The notes beneath the pieces were generated by a model. The model had not been told where the DNA came from. It did no database searches and saw only the letters and a program-made list of their open reading frames with translations. Positions 36,585 through 48,671 of a stretch of DNA of 64,000 bases are shown one piece after another. Numbering within the stretch: the first letter of the stretch is position 1; each line of letters begins with the position of its first letter. A program made the translations under genes and the position numbers. The stretch is taken from contig CANTUV010000012.1 of the NCBI GenBank assembly GCA_947685225.1, forward strand, positions 1,116,001 to 1,180,000, in the 5' to 3' direction. This DNA is from Garcia nutans. Lineage: Eukaryota > Streptophyta > Magnoliopsida > Malpighiales > Euphorbiaceae.

Positions 36585-37108
36585 TATATTTTTTTCATAT
36601 TTATAATAATAAAATAACTAATTTTATAAAAAAAAAAACTATCATCATCCTTCTTTACATAAATTAAGCTACACAGGGCAAACAATTAATCCACATATAT
36701 ATAATTAATTTTAAAAATCATAATTCATTAATTAATATATATTAAGCTAGATATTTATTGCTTTTGATATTTTCAATTAAATATTTTTTAATTGTTAAAT
36801 GTAACTAGCTAGTCATAGGTCCCCAGGATATATTGATATAGATTTTTTTTTCTTCATTGTGTTTGTTTCTAACTATTTTCACAATTATATCACTTTTCAA
36901 AAGTTAAGATATAGATTGTTTTAACAATAAAAAGAAGTTAATTGATATATAAATCTTACAGCTCACTATTTCTTTTAAGATTTACTTTCAAATTTCGTAT
37001 TATTTAGTCCTGTATATGATATTCTATGGCACTTACAATTTTTTCTCACTATAAAATAATTAATAAATTAAATTAATATTTCAAACAATAATTAACTACT
37101 ATTTATTA

Positions 37109-37378
37109 CTCTCTTGATTAAGTTGAAATCATCGTCTTTAACTCATGTATATCAATTAAGAAAATCATTAAATTCTTTAGATATTATATAAAATTATTTT
37201 AAATAAATTAAAATATTATCTATTAATTTATTAATATTATACTATTATTTTATTATTAAATTATTAATTATAATAATATAGTTGGAAAAAACTCATTAAT
37301 TTTTTTTATTATATAAAGTGATAATTTATAAGGAATATTTTTTTTGTAAAAGTGATAATTTCAGTGTGACGAAGGAAT
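37109..37378. mobile_element. Stowaway-like MITE, 270 bp
   Basis: Left CTCTCTTGATTAAGTTGAAATCATC and right reverse complement ATTCCTTCGTCACACTGAAATTATC, bounded by TA at 37107-37108 and 37379-37380. Confidence 0.7.
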
Positions 37379-37836
37379 TACAAAATTTATAATGTTAATT
37401 TTGAAAATATTAAAATTGATAATAAGTATTGAAATTTTATCCTAGTAGCATTTTTTGCACCTAACACAATTTTTTTTTATATGATCTTGTTTTTTATAAT
37501 ATAAACTTCCATATATATAATAATGTATTAGACTATAAAAATATAAAGGGATATAACATCTAACTAACAAATTAAATGAAAATAGATAATAATTAGTATT
37601 TTATTGACTTTCTAAATTCATTATCTTTTAAATTTCCAATTTATAAAAACTTATAAAAATATGTTATACTCATTTTTTTCCTTTTTAATGTGAATGAGTA
37701 TTTATTTTTTATTTTTTTGTCTTTATAAATTCCTTACCATTTGAGATTTGCATTTCCAATTTTTATAAATAAAACTATAAAAATTGTTATTTTTCTTTTC
37801 TTTTAATAAATACCAATAAATAATATTTTTTTTCTT

Positions 37837-37868
<32 letters not shown>

Positions 37869-39887
37869 ACATGACAATTCAAAATATATATATATTAGAT
37901 TTGTAATAACTCAAACCTGAAATCAGTGAACTGATTTGCAACCTGTAGCTACAACTATAAAAAATCTTTAGTTTCTTTTTTTTATATTGTTTTAATTTTA
38001 TTATCATTCAACTTACAATTACGTAGATATTAATATTATTATTTATATTTAAAAATGACATTTATTAAAGTATAGACATCATCATTTTAATAACTTACAA
38101 TGATATTTATTATTATTATTATTTATATTTAAAAATGGTTTACAATGACAAGAAGTGGTTTGCACTGATAATTTTTTTTATGTGGCTTATATTTATATTT
38201 TTTATTTTTTATTAATTACGTATGAAGAAGGAAGAACACATAATACTCAATGCATAATTAGATATTGGATCTCTCAATATTGTTAATTTTCTTAAATGTA
38301 AATTTAAAATACATAATATATGTATATATATAACAAAAATTATATCTATTCTTAAAAATTAAAAACGTGACAATCAAATTTTGTCTTAATAATTAAATTA
38401 GGTGAAAATTTTAAATTTTTATGACAATAAATATTGTCAATAATTATCTTTTATAAATGACAACAAAATAATAAATTTTCATGGCATAATCTTTGTTGCT
38501 CATATATGAATCTTGGTAAGTTGAATATTTTTATCACAATAAAATTATATAAAGTGATAAATCATTTCTTTTATTGAAATAATAATGATCATTAATACCA
38601 TTCTATATCTGAAAATACATTGGATTATTATCATTAATTTAATATTATTCATGACAGTAAAAATTATTATATATCACAGCAATTTTTAGCCACCAAATTA
38701 TTACCTGTAATTTGGTGATAATAATTTGTTTTTGTCTATCAAATATATATATATATATATATATTGGCAATTTTTGCATTCGATTTCAATTTGTGCCATT
38801 TGAATTGGACCTCATAAATAGATATTATGATTAATTTTAATTAATTATTCAATCAAACATGAAAAATCACAATGCATGGGCTACACGCTTCACACTCTAT
38901 CTTTTTCTCTTTTACTTGCAAATTGTTGTTACTTGCTAGCTATTATCCATCATCAACTTTGTCATTTGGCACTTTTAAAACCCAATTTCACATAGTCAGT
39001 GGTTGACCCTTTTAGCATTTTAGATATTCTTAGATTTTCATAAAGTTTGAAAGCTCAATTACAACTTTAGTTTAAAAATTACCAAAAATAAATTAATATA
39101 TATATATATATTATTTCCCATTTCAAATTGATAATTAAAAACAGTCTATATATTTCAAAAGAATTTTTTTTTAAAAAAATTATTTTTATTAAGAATAAAA
39201 AAATTATTTTTTATATATTTCTATTTTATGAGATATATTTATTAAATAATTTTAATAAGTAATATTATAATGAAGATTTAACATATTAAATTTACAATTA
39301 GTCATAGCAAAAGCATCCTCATAAGCAAAAGCTAAAGCAAAAGGCCAGCAGCAGTGTCCCCCAACAAAAAAAGAAGAGTAGAATAAATATATAAAAGATA
39401 GATTTAATGAAACGACCAACCAACTTCAATGGAAGTTGCAAGTGAAGTGTACTGAGAAGTGCTTATACACTTTATATTATATATATATATATATATATTT
39501 GTTTTTATAACGTGTTTTTTTTTTAAATAACAATGAGAAATTTTCATGTTATAAACAAGTGGACGTGTTGGCTTCAGAAATTAAGACAATATTATTGCTT
39601 TGTTAATTAATTTCTTGCAAATGTTTCTTGAAGAAGATATGCATGTAATAAGACACAAAAACAGACAATAAAGTTCCCATTGCTTTGCGCACAAGCAATT
39701 AAATATAAAATTTCGCGTTTACATTGAGAAATCCAGTATATATGACTTAAACATTCAGTCATATTTCATTTGTTAATGTAGATAAACTCAATTTTTGCCA
39801 CAAAAGAGTTAAGTACAATTAATCCATCAAATTTTTTGTTTCCTTAGTGAAGTTGCCAATCAATCATCATTTTTTTTAATGAGTGCC

Positions 39888-40005
<118 letters not shown>

Positions 40006-40046
40006 CTTTGATTGATATAAATATAAATATCTATATTAGTTTTTGC

Positions 40047-40057
40047 TGGTATCAGAG
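40047..40057 (+). other. Viral tRNA-Met primer binding site (left)
   Basis: TGGTATCAGAG, complementary to the initiator tRNA-Met 3' end. It marks the origin of minus-strand synthesis and the conventional start of a caulimovirid genome. The following GTAGTAGATAGATATAA recurs after the right-hand site (48416-48432). Confidence 0.85.
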
Positions 40058-40289
40058 TCATTCTCTTTTTAGAGGTAGTAGTAGATAGATATAAATGTGT
40101 TTTCACAATTAAATCTTTGATTTATAGATCTAAAAGTGAATAATATTGTCTAAGATTTTGATATGCAGCAAGCCCCGTTTCAGCCGATGGTTAGGCATTT
40201 AGGACAGTAAGTCAGTGGTCGCGTCTGAAAATAACATGAACACACGTTAAAATCTATTTTTCAAATATTTAAAAATGAAACTATTTTTA

Positions 40290-41490
40290 TGAAAATCTGC
40301 TAGTACAACTAGATCTGATAACTCTGAGTCATCAAAAGGTAAAAGAATTGTAAACAGAAATGAAGTAATATTAGAAGACTTTAATAAAGCAATTGATAAT
40401 TGGGTAATATCTAACATAGATAAAGAACATATTTATAAAATTCTCAAATTAAATATATTTAAAAATGATTACATAATTAAAGCTGAAGAAATGGATGTAC
40501 AATTAAGCAATTAAGTAAACCCTTCGAAAAAATAACATTATTGTCTGCGGAATCTATAAAGCACCATAAAAATAAAAAATATAAATACATATATATAGAA
40601 CTCGTACAGATAAGAATAAAGTCTTTAACTAGAGAAGGATGAAATATTAGTATTCTGACAGTTATTAGAGATGCTAGGTTTATAAATTTTAATGACTCAT
40701 TATTAGGAACTATAGAAACCAGTCTGAGTAGTGGACCTATCTCATTTGACTGTTTTCCTGATATAACTATATCCTTAAATGATCTGAATATATTAAAGAG
40801 TGTAGTATTAGAAATTAAAACTCATAATTATAAAATGCTTGAAGTATCAATTCCAGCAACATTAATATATAAAATAAAGTATAAAGCTATGGCATCTGCC
40901 TTTGCAACAAAGTATATAATAAAACCTAAATTAGGAGAAACTAAATTTTTACAAAAAGACTTAACTAAAGCTAATACATTAATCCCTAGGACTATTCAGT
41001 GAAAATATATTAGTCTCCCTGATGAATAGGTCTTGGAAGATATTGTCCTCCCTCCAAAACTAAAGAAAATAGTAAAGCCCAATATAAAACTTAGTAAAAT
41101 TGAATAGTATGAATATGGTAAAGTTAAATTAAAATTTAATAGACATGATATTAGCAGTAGGTATTTAGACTCTTTCTCTTCTATTTCGACAGTTGACATA
41201 GGTAGAGCTTCACAATTATCCTCTATTATATATGCTTCGTATAAAGAAAATGAACCTAAACTTGTTATACAAACAGTAGTAAAGCCTAGGTATTCTACCT
41301 CAGACATACTTGAAACTAGTAATAAATTAAAAAGTGTAGATTACAGTACAACAGTATCACATCTTTTTTATAATCCAACTGGAACCATGAATCCTTTGGA
41401 ACCAAACCCTAATTATAACCAACATCAGGATAGAGAACAATCTCCTTCTCCACCTGAACCACCTACAGCCTCTTTTTATGACCAATAATG
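40290..41490 (+). pseudogene. Movement-protein (30K superfamily) region of the pararetrovirus
   Basis: Across frames broken by stops (for example TGA near 40640, and TGA and TAG between 41000 and 41030) the sequence reads RDARFINFNDSLLGTIE, then GPISFDCFPDITISLNDLNI, then TKYIIKPKL. This is the conserved core of caulimovirid cell-to-cell movement proteins, in which the D and GPxxFxC positions are characteristic. A proline-rich end (PPEPPTAS) closes the domain near 41470. It is non-functional as it stands. Confidence 0.82.
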
Positions 41491-41499
41491 TAGAAAGCA

Positions 41500-42900
41500 T
41501 AGATAGAGAACTAAATGTAATTAATAAAGAATTTATATTTTAAAAAGATAAGCTAGATAAAAAATTAACAGCAGTAAAGAATTCAGATAAATTAAAAGAA
41601 GTAATGAATAAGGTAAAAGACTTTGAATCAGTAATGAATGAATATATTAATTTTGTAAAATAATATGAAGTTCTTTGATTGATTTAAAAAAAATTATAAA
41701 GAAAAAATTAAAGCAAAAAAATTAATAAATCATATAACAGTAGAAATAAAGGAACATAATGGAAAGTAAATGTTAAAATTATACAAAGTGAACATTCACC
41801 TAAAGCTTCAAGTATATTTATGTATAGTGATAGAGAAATTCAAATTGTACAATTTAAAACTATTGCAGAAAATGACCCATAAAAGAAAATATTATAACAA
41901 AATAATTTGAGTAATGCACATTTACTAAGAATAGGATATGATTTAAATAGAATAGAAAATTTTATTAAAGATAAAGAAATAATAACAACAATTGAGAAAG
42001 CTATTCAAGATAAAAAAAAACTAAAGTCTCATATTTTTAAACCTTTTGAAGTTTCAAAAACAGGACAGAAAGAAGTTAAATCTAAAGATTATAATTTTGT
42101 AAAAGCAATTAGAGAACAATTAAGTAAAATTGATTCTTCATCTGGATCAAAACAAGTAGTTCAAGAGACGCCTCAATCTAAAGCCTCTAAAACTATTAGT
42201 ATAGTAACTCAAGATCATGATTTAAAATCATTTGAGGATTTTCAACCTGAAACTGAAGATCTTGAATTTTTCAGTAAAGATATAGACTCACAAATAAATC
42301 ATATGATACATAATCAATCTATAGTACCTAGAATATCTGCTACAGACTTAGAAATTATAGATAAATCTAATATTTTATCACAATATAAATATAATGTCTA
42401 TTTAGCATATGAATGGTATATTGATAGCCTGTCAGAATATAATATTATGAGTCTTCTACAGCATATTACAATGGCTGTCAATGCTTATAGAACCCAAACA
42501 GATACCTCAGATAAAACTATAGCTGAATTACTTATAGCTGAATTCACAGGCTAATTAAAAGGTTGGTGGGATAATCATCTCACTGATAAACAACACTTAG
42601 AAAAATTAAATGTTATAAAGACTTGTGAAGATGAAACACCTGTATTAAATGAATATGATGATTCTATTCAGGATGCAGTGGCAACACTAATCTTGACTAT
42701 ATCACTTCACTTTATAGGAGATCCTACTCATTTAAAGGATGAAAATGTTGAATTACTAAGCAACCTTAAGTGTAAAAAACTTAGTGATTTTCAGTTTTAT
42801 AAAATAGCTTTCCTAACTAGGATTATGCTTAGAGAAGATTCCAACCAGACTTTCTGGAAGAAAAAGTTCTTAGCAGGATTGCTTTTTTTTTTTTTGTAGG
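41500..42900 (+). pseudogene. Capsid region of the pararetrovirus
   Basis: 41500-41900 encodes Lys/Glu-rich, coiled-coil-like sequence with stops. The longest open piece, 41907-42554 (215 codons), holds LAYEWYIDSLSEYNI and AELLIAEFTG and ends at a TAA. The same frame continues after it with GWWDNHLT, then LKDENVELLSN, and FWKKKFLAGL, typical of the C-terminal capsid domain of caulimovirids. A poly-T run at 42884-42895 interrupts the frame just after LAGL. Confidence 0.8.
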
Positions 42901-43299
42901 AGAGAAAATTAAAAACCATATAAAACAAGAATATAAAAATCATATTCTTTATGATAATCTTACTTATGGTCAATTGATTTGTATAGTCTAAAAGGAAAGT
43001 TTAAAGCTCTGTCAAGATATAAAATTTTAAAAATCATTAAAGTATGAAATGAGAAAAACTAAATAAGGATTAAGCTCATTTTGTAAATAATTTGATTATA
43101 GTATAACTAAAAAATATAAAGATTGTAATAGTCATTGTTCTACAAAATATAAGAAACCATATAAAAAATATAAGAAGAGTTATAAAATAAAATAAAATAA
43201 AGAAGATTACTATAAGAAATAAAAATCCTATAAGCCCGATAAATCTAAAAAATCTAGTAATAAATCATTTAAAATGAAAGATAAACAGTTTAGAATATA

Positions 43300-44324
43300 T
43301 AAAAATTTAACATGTTATAACTGTGGTAGAAAATGACGCACATTTAAATTTTATAAATTTGATAAAAAGTTATAAGAATTAAATTTAGAAGAATTTGTAT
43401 TAAATAAAATTCATGAACTATATTTAGATTATTCATTTTCTGAGAATTATTCAGATTCTGAATAAATCAGATAGATGATATAGGCTCAGAGACTAGTTCT
43501 AAAAATAGTAGTAAATCAATAAATATTTTAACTAAAGAGCAAGAATCTATTTTAAAAGCAATAAAATATGTAACTGATCCCAAAAATCAAGAAAGTTTTG
43601 AAATAAAATATTAGAGGATACTAGAGATAAATCTAAACATTCAATATTGTCTAGTAGTAGTAAACAAACATATGATTTAACTATAATTTTAAATAAAAAA
43701 TAATAAAGAATAAATCAATAATAAAAGATTTACAAAAGGAAATTAAAAGAACATGATTCTCAAATAATAAAATCTTTATTAAATTCTACTTCTTCTAATG
43801 AAGAAAAGGAAGAAGATAAAGAAGAAACTAATAATAATGAAGTTAGTTTAATAAGTAAAGAAAAAATCCATGATAATATAATTTTTATGTTACATAAAAT
43901 TACATTAAGAAAATATTTAAAAAAGATAAAATTAAAATTTTTAAATAATTATAATATAAAAACTATAGCCTTTTTCGACACAGAAGCTGATTTAAATTGT
44001 ATTAAACATAGTTTAGTCCCTAAAAAATTTTGGCAGGTAACTAATGAGAGTTTATCTGTTATAAATAAATCTAAATTAAATATTTTTGATAAAGCAGAAA
44101 CTTCGATAATTGATAAAAATTTAAAAATAAAAAATATACTTATTTTAACTAATATTCATCATATGGTATTTCTAGAAACATTATTTATGAATTTAATTAC
44201 ACATTATTCTGTTAATGATGATAATGTAAGTTTTAAAATTAAAAATCAAAAGATTATTTTTTTCATTTATAAAAAAACTAAAAAAGAGAAATTTAAGTTT
44301 ATTAAAAGCTCACTCAATAAATGA
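43300..44324 (+). pseudogene. Zinc-knuckle and aspartic-protease region of the pararetrovirus
   Basis: A nucleocapsid zinc knuckle begins CYNCGRK near 43313 and is then cut by TGA, losing the His/Cys half. The open piece 43887-44324 contains FFDTEADLNCIKHSLVPKKFW. Caulimovirid proteases have D-T/S-G at this catalytic position; here the Gly is replaced by Glu (DTE). The protease would have processed the polyprotein. Confidence 0.82.
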
Positions 44325-44519
44325 ATTATAAATAAATACAGTAATAAAGGTAAAGTCTGAACAATTTTATAATTTAAAGAATAATTATCATTTACAAAAG
44401 TTAAATGAATAATTAAAAAATAAATTTATACTAGATAAAATTAATAAATTAAAGCTTCAAATTAAAAAGAATTTGTGTGCTGATATTCCAAATGTATTTT
44501 GGAATAGGAAGCAGCATTT

Positions 44520-45800
44520 GGTTGATTTATCATATGAAGAAGCTTTGGTGAAAAATCTATTATAACTAAAGTCCTGCCCATTCAAATAACGCCTGCTATG
44601 ATTGAATTCTGTAAAAAGAAAATAAATAATTTAGAAAAAAAAATAATTACAAAATCTAGAAGCTCATAATCTTGTGTTGCATTTTATGTTAACAATGCCT
44701 CTGAAATAGAAAGAGGAGCATCTAGATTAATAATAAATTATAAACCATTAAATAAAGCTTTAAAATGGATTATATATCCTATTTAAAAAGATTTATTAGA
44801 AAGATTATATAAAGCTAATATCTTTAGTAAGTTTGATATGAAATCATGATTTTGTCAAATCCAAATTAATCAGACTATATTCACTGTTCCATTTAAACAA
44901 TATGAATGAAATGTTATGCTTTTTGGTTTAAAGAATGCACCATCTGAGTTCTAGAGAGTAATGAATAATATATTCAATCCATATACTAAATTTTGTATAG
45001 TTTATATAGATAATGTATTAATTTACTCTACAACTATAAATGAACATTTTAAACATTTAAGGATATTTTTTATGGTAATTAAACAAAATAGATTAGTTTT
45101 AAGTAAAATAAAATGTCTATGTTTCAAACTAAGATTAGATTCTTAGGACATTATATAGAATATGGTATTTTAGAGCTTATAGAAAGAAACTTAGTCTTTG
45201 ATGATAAGTTTCATGATCAAATTCTTAATAAAGCTTAATTACAGAGATTCTTAGGTTGCTTAAATTATGTTATAGAATTTTATTCCAACTTAAATAGAAC
45301 TATAAAACCATTACATAGTAGATTAAGAAAGAACCCAGGCCCATGGACTGATGTCCATATTGATATAGTAAAACAGATAAAAGCCTTAGTAAAGACTATT
45401 CTCTGTCTCCATATAGCTGACCAATTAGCTCATAAAATAGTTGAAATCGATGCTTTAGATATAGAATTTGGTGAGATTTTAAAATAAATTAAAAAGGAAA
45501 AAGAAACTATAGTCTAATTTTATTCAGGACATTGGAGTCCAACCTAATTAAACTGTTATACTATTAAAAAAGAAATTTTGAGTATTATTTTATGTATTTC
45601 AAAATTTTAATCTGATTTATTAAATCAAAAGTTTTTACTGCGTATTGATTGTAAAAGCGCTAAAGAAGTTTTACAAAAAGATGTAAAAAAATCTTGCTTC
45701 AAAGTAAATATTTGCTATATGACAAGCTATTTTAAGTATTTTTTATTTTAATATTGAATTTATAAAGAGAGTAAATAATAGTTTACTAGACTTTCTAATC
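44520..45800 (+). pseudogene. Reverse transcriptase and RNase H region of the pararetrovirus
   Basis: Visible RT motifs, separated by stops: RLIINYKPLNKALK, FSKFDMKS, VPFKQYE, LFGLKNAPSEF and, at 44961-45146, FCIVYIDNVLIYS. The catalytic YIDD box reads YIDN, so the second metal-binding Asp is lost. RNase H sequence follows at about 45420-45790 (VEIDALDIEFGEIL, FYSGHWSP, KEILSIILCISKF, LLRIDCKSAKEVL). Viral replication by reverse transcription is the known role. This copy cannot do it. Confidence 0.88.
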
Positions 45801-45802
45801 CA

Positions 45803-47476
45803 TGAATTTTTGTCCAGACGACATAGGGAAGAAAAATAAAAAAAATAAAGATAAAGAAACCTTAAAGCCAGACACTTATAAAGACTCTCATAAAGCCTTG
45901 TCTGATCACTCATATGAGATTACTAAAGTCACTACTAATCTTCTTAAGCATTGAGTTAATATAGTTATAGAGGAAAAACAAAAAGCCCAAATAAAAAAAT
46001 AGGTCTCCCAGCTGGCTCAATCTCCAAAAGTGGTTAATACTCTTTTAAAAATGAGATACGAACCTCCTCCAAAGGTTTCAGGTGAGACTGCTCTGATCTC
46101 GTATTTAAAGCAACAAATTGAGATAGAAGAATCTTTAACTCCTAAAACCCTATCTCAAAATATTTCTAAAAATGAGTTAATTATTTCTTCAAATTTTCCA
46201 GTAAAACATTATAAATCAGAATGGTTTACTAAAACTTATTTTAATACAAATTAATTATTGAATATGGATCTGCTCAGCAGAACCTATGGAAGATAATTGA
46301 ATTTGTGTTATCTAAAGGTTAATTTATTAAAGCTAATGATTTGTCTAAATCTCAGAAATATTTTTTAAATATTCTTGTTGACTCTGAATCTATATTTTTA
46401 AAGCATAATTTTAATCATAAGGAAAAAGAATTCTCCATCTTTCTAAATGGGAAAGACTTCTGCACATCCCTGAAAAGTTTAAAGCATTTCTTAAAGCCTC
46501 TTATTGTCCATTCTATAACTATTTAGATTATATTGAAGCCTGGACCAAAGCCTTATTTTTAACCCTGGCCAAACTCATTACTGGCTGATATATTTTGATT
46601 CCAATATAAAGCTTGACAAACTACCTATATGGTTTGTAGGCTGGTGGCACTACTGTGGTAGTGAGGACCGAATACTATCACAAGATGTACTATTGGCCTT
46701 CCAATATTTTAAAGCTCACTTCAATCCAAGCCCATTTGAAAAAAAAATTTCCCCCTCTTCTTCTCTTTTCGATGGCTTTCAATATTCCTTAGGTATACCA
46801 GTGGTATTTCGATACTGAAATACAATCTGGATCCAATATACCTGTGATATTAATAAAAACTAAAATTAAATGGTGGAGTGTCTTTCGTAACTCTACATTT
46901 GAGCACACTGTAAAGCAGTGGCTTCTCAAAAGGAATCATGGTGATTTTGACCCAAAATTATCCGTTTCCTTTGGAGCCCAAAGAGCCCAAAATGTAGCCC
47001 TTCTTGCAGCCGCAAAGACTCCTGAAGATTATAAAGCTCTAATGCAACAGTTGGTTGAATCTCTTCTTTCAACCTCTGAGCCCATAAAGCCTCGAAGAAC
47101 TAGCTCTGTTGAATCTTTGAATAAAGCGCAATCCAAAAAATTATCTAAAGCTCATTCCAGAAGAAAGAAGTCTCCTTCCTCTTCTGACTCCTTTTCATCA
47201 TCATTCATTACATCATCCTCCACTGAGATAACTGAGATATCTGACTCAGATTATTGCCCTAACAATGAAGATGACTGTTATGAGATTCTGTTCCCCATAA
47301 AAATAAAAAGAAAAAAAATAAAGAAAAAAGAAAAAGAAAAGAAAAATAAAAAAAATAAAAATAAAAAAGAAAAGAAAGAAAAGAAAAAGAAGAAAGAAAA
47401 GAAAAATAAGAAAAATAAATCAGACTCTGATTCTGACTCATCAGAGAATTATAATCACCCTATTCCTTCACACTAA
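45803..47476 (+). pseudogene. Second ORF of the pararetrovirus, with Lys-rich tail
   Basis: It starts near 45803 (MNFCPDDIGKKNKKNKDKE), continues in open pieces 46030-46254 and 46341-46526 with intervening stops, and ends in a 210-codon piece, 46844-47476. That piece has an N-terminal part (KIKWWSVFRNSTFEHTVKQW, SFGAQRAQN), a Ser/Arg-rich middle (RRKKSPSSSDSFSSSF), an acidic patch and a long Lys/Glu/Asn run before DSDSDSSENY. Florendoviruses are known to carry a second ORF of unknown function at this position. I cannot assign a role; nucleic-acid binding is only a guess from composition. Confidence 0.65.
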
Positions 47477-47507
47477 AGTCAATAAAGACAGTGCTCATTG
47501 ACCATAT

Positions 47508-47679
47508 ACTGTTCATCAACAGGATTCACCAGAGAAAATCAATATTAAAATCAGAAGAACTGTTCATCTACAGTTCTCAAACAGTAAAGTAAATAGTATC
47601 CCCCGACAATGTACTATTCATCTACAGTTCAGACGAGTGAAGGTACAATAGTAGCGATAAGTTACTATTTATCCACAGT
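47508..47679 (+). repeat. Four spaced copies of a 16-bp near-palindrome upstream of the viral TATA
   Basis: Copies of ACTGTTCATCTACAGT-like sequence start at 47508, 47559, 47613 and 47664, spaced 51, 54 and 51 bp. Each is itself nearly palindromic (ACTGT...ACAGT). The last lies ~45 bp before the TATA-like box. Confidence 0.85.
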
Positions 47680-47689
47680 ACCAGACATG

Positions 47690-47732
47690 TGACGAGTATA
47701 GTGTAAGGCCAAAGCATTCTGTCTATTTAAGG
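47690..47732 (+). promoter_or_regulatory. Pararetroviral promoter (TGACG and TATA-like box)
   Basis: TGACG at 47690-47694 (as-1-like core) is followed by TATTTAAGG at 47724-47732. It lies between the second ORF and the primer site, where caulimovirid pregenomic RNA promoters sit. AATAAA at 48170-48175 could be its polyadenylation signal. Confidence 0.6.
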
Positions 47733-48322
47733 TGCCATTTCTAAAGACTGAAGTAACCTTTCAAAACCCTCATACACTCAGGAGCTCTGAAGAACTTCAA
47801 GACTTAGATTATCTCATTCCCTTTTCTTTCACATAAAGACCTTCTTCCATATTTGTACCCCAACTGTTGTATATCTCTCCTGTAAGTTATAATTTGTATT
47901 TTAAAGTTTTTCTTTTCTTTTATTTTAATAACTGTGTTGTATAAGTATGCTCTGTATCTGTAGCTTGCTTTAATCTGGTACATCAGAAACTTGTTTTAAA
48001 GTTTATATTATTTTTATTTTCATATAAATATTAGATCTATTGGTATATCGGATAAAAATCAAGATATAAATTTAGGAGCTAAATCCGAATGGACAGTATT
48101 CTTATCTGCACTTGGGTGTAATAATTTCACATACCAGTATTTCTATATTTTATATATTTTTAAAATATTAATAAAGTATTTATTTTATTTTTAATATAGT
48201 TTTTTACATTTATTTAAATATTATTTTAGATCTAAGAGTGGGGCTTATGCCTGATTACCTGTTGTTTAGTATAAATCTTCATTATTATTAGTTTTCCCCT
48301 TGCGATCCTTTTTAATTTTTGC

Positions 48323-48334
48323 TGGTATCGGAGC
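48323..48334 (+). other. Viral tRNA-Met primer binding site (right)
   Basis: TGGTATCGGAGC, one mismatch from the canonical site, 8276 bp after the left copy. A third degenerate TGGTATTAGAG is at 48545-48555. It shows terminal redundancy of the integrated genome. Confidence 0.8.
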
Positions 48335-48582
48335 AAAAACTAAAAAGGATCCTTTTTGGTTTTTGCTATTCATCTACTATTTATCTTGCGATGAGAGTCG
48401 TTCTTTTTTTAGGGGTAGTAGTAGATAGATATAAGCTTGTTTTTATAATTAAATTTTTAGTTTATTAATAGCAAGAGATGAACAGTAGATGAACAATTTA
48501 AAATTTTGAGATCTTTTCCCCTTGGGATCCTTTTTAGTTTTTACTGGTATTAGAGATGAACAGTAGATAAACAATAAAGCCA

Positions 48583-48669
<87 letters not shown>
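48583..48669. repeat. (TA)n(GA)n microsatellite at the right end of the virus insert
   Basis: TA repeats at 48583-48611 continue directly into about 29 GA repeats to 48669. The GA run is the complementary counterpart of the CT run at 39889. Confidence 0.95.

Positions 48670-48671
<2 letters not shown>

Larger units (their letters stand above)
40006..48582 (+). mobile_element. Endogenous pararetrovirus (Caulimoviridae, florendovirus-like), decayed
   Basis: Order on the plus strand: tRNA-Met primer site (40047), movement protein, capsid, zinc knuckle, aspartic protease, reverse transcriptase, RNase H, a second ORF, promoter, then the primer site again (48323). There is no integrase and there are no LTRs, which distinguishes it from retrotransposons. 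The primer-to-primer distance of about 8.28 kb equals one caulimovirid genome. The polyprotein order plus a 3' second ORF of unknown function fits florendoviruses as I know them; the family is secure, the genus is inference. Numerous stops and frameshifts break every domain, so this is a fossil with no intact protein. The insert lies inside a TA/GA microsatellite. Confidence 0.88.

Noticed and set aside
40006..48582. An intact or potentially active viral genome
   Set aside because: Every domain contains stops or frameshifts, and protease and RT catalytic positions are altered.
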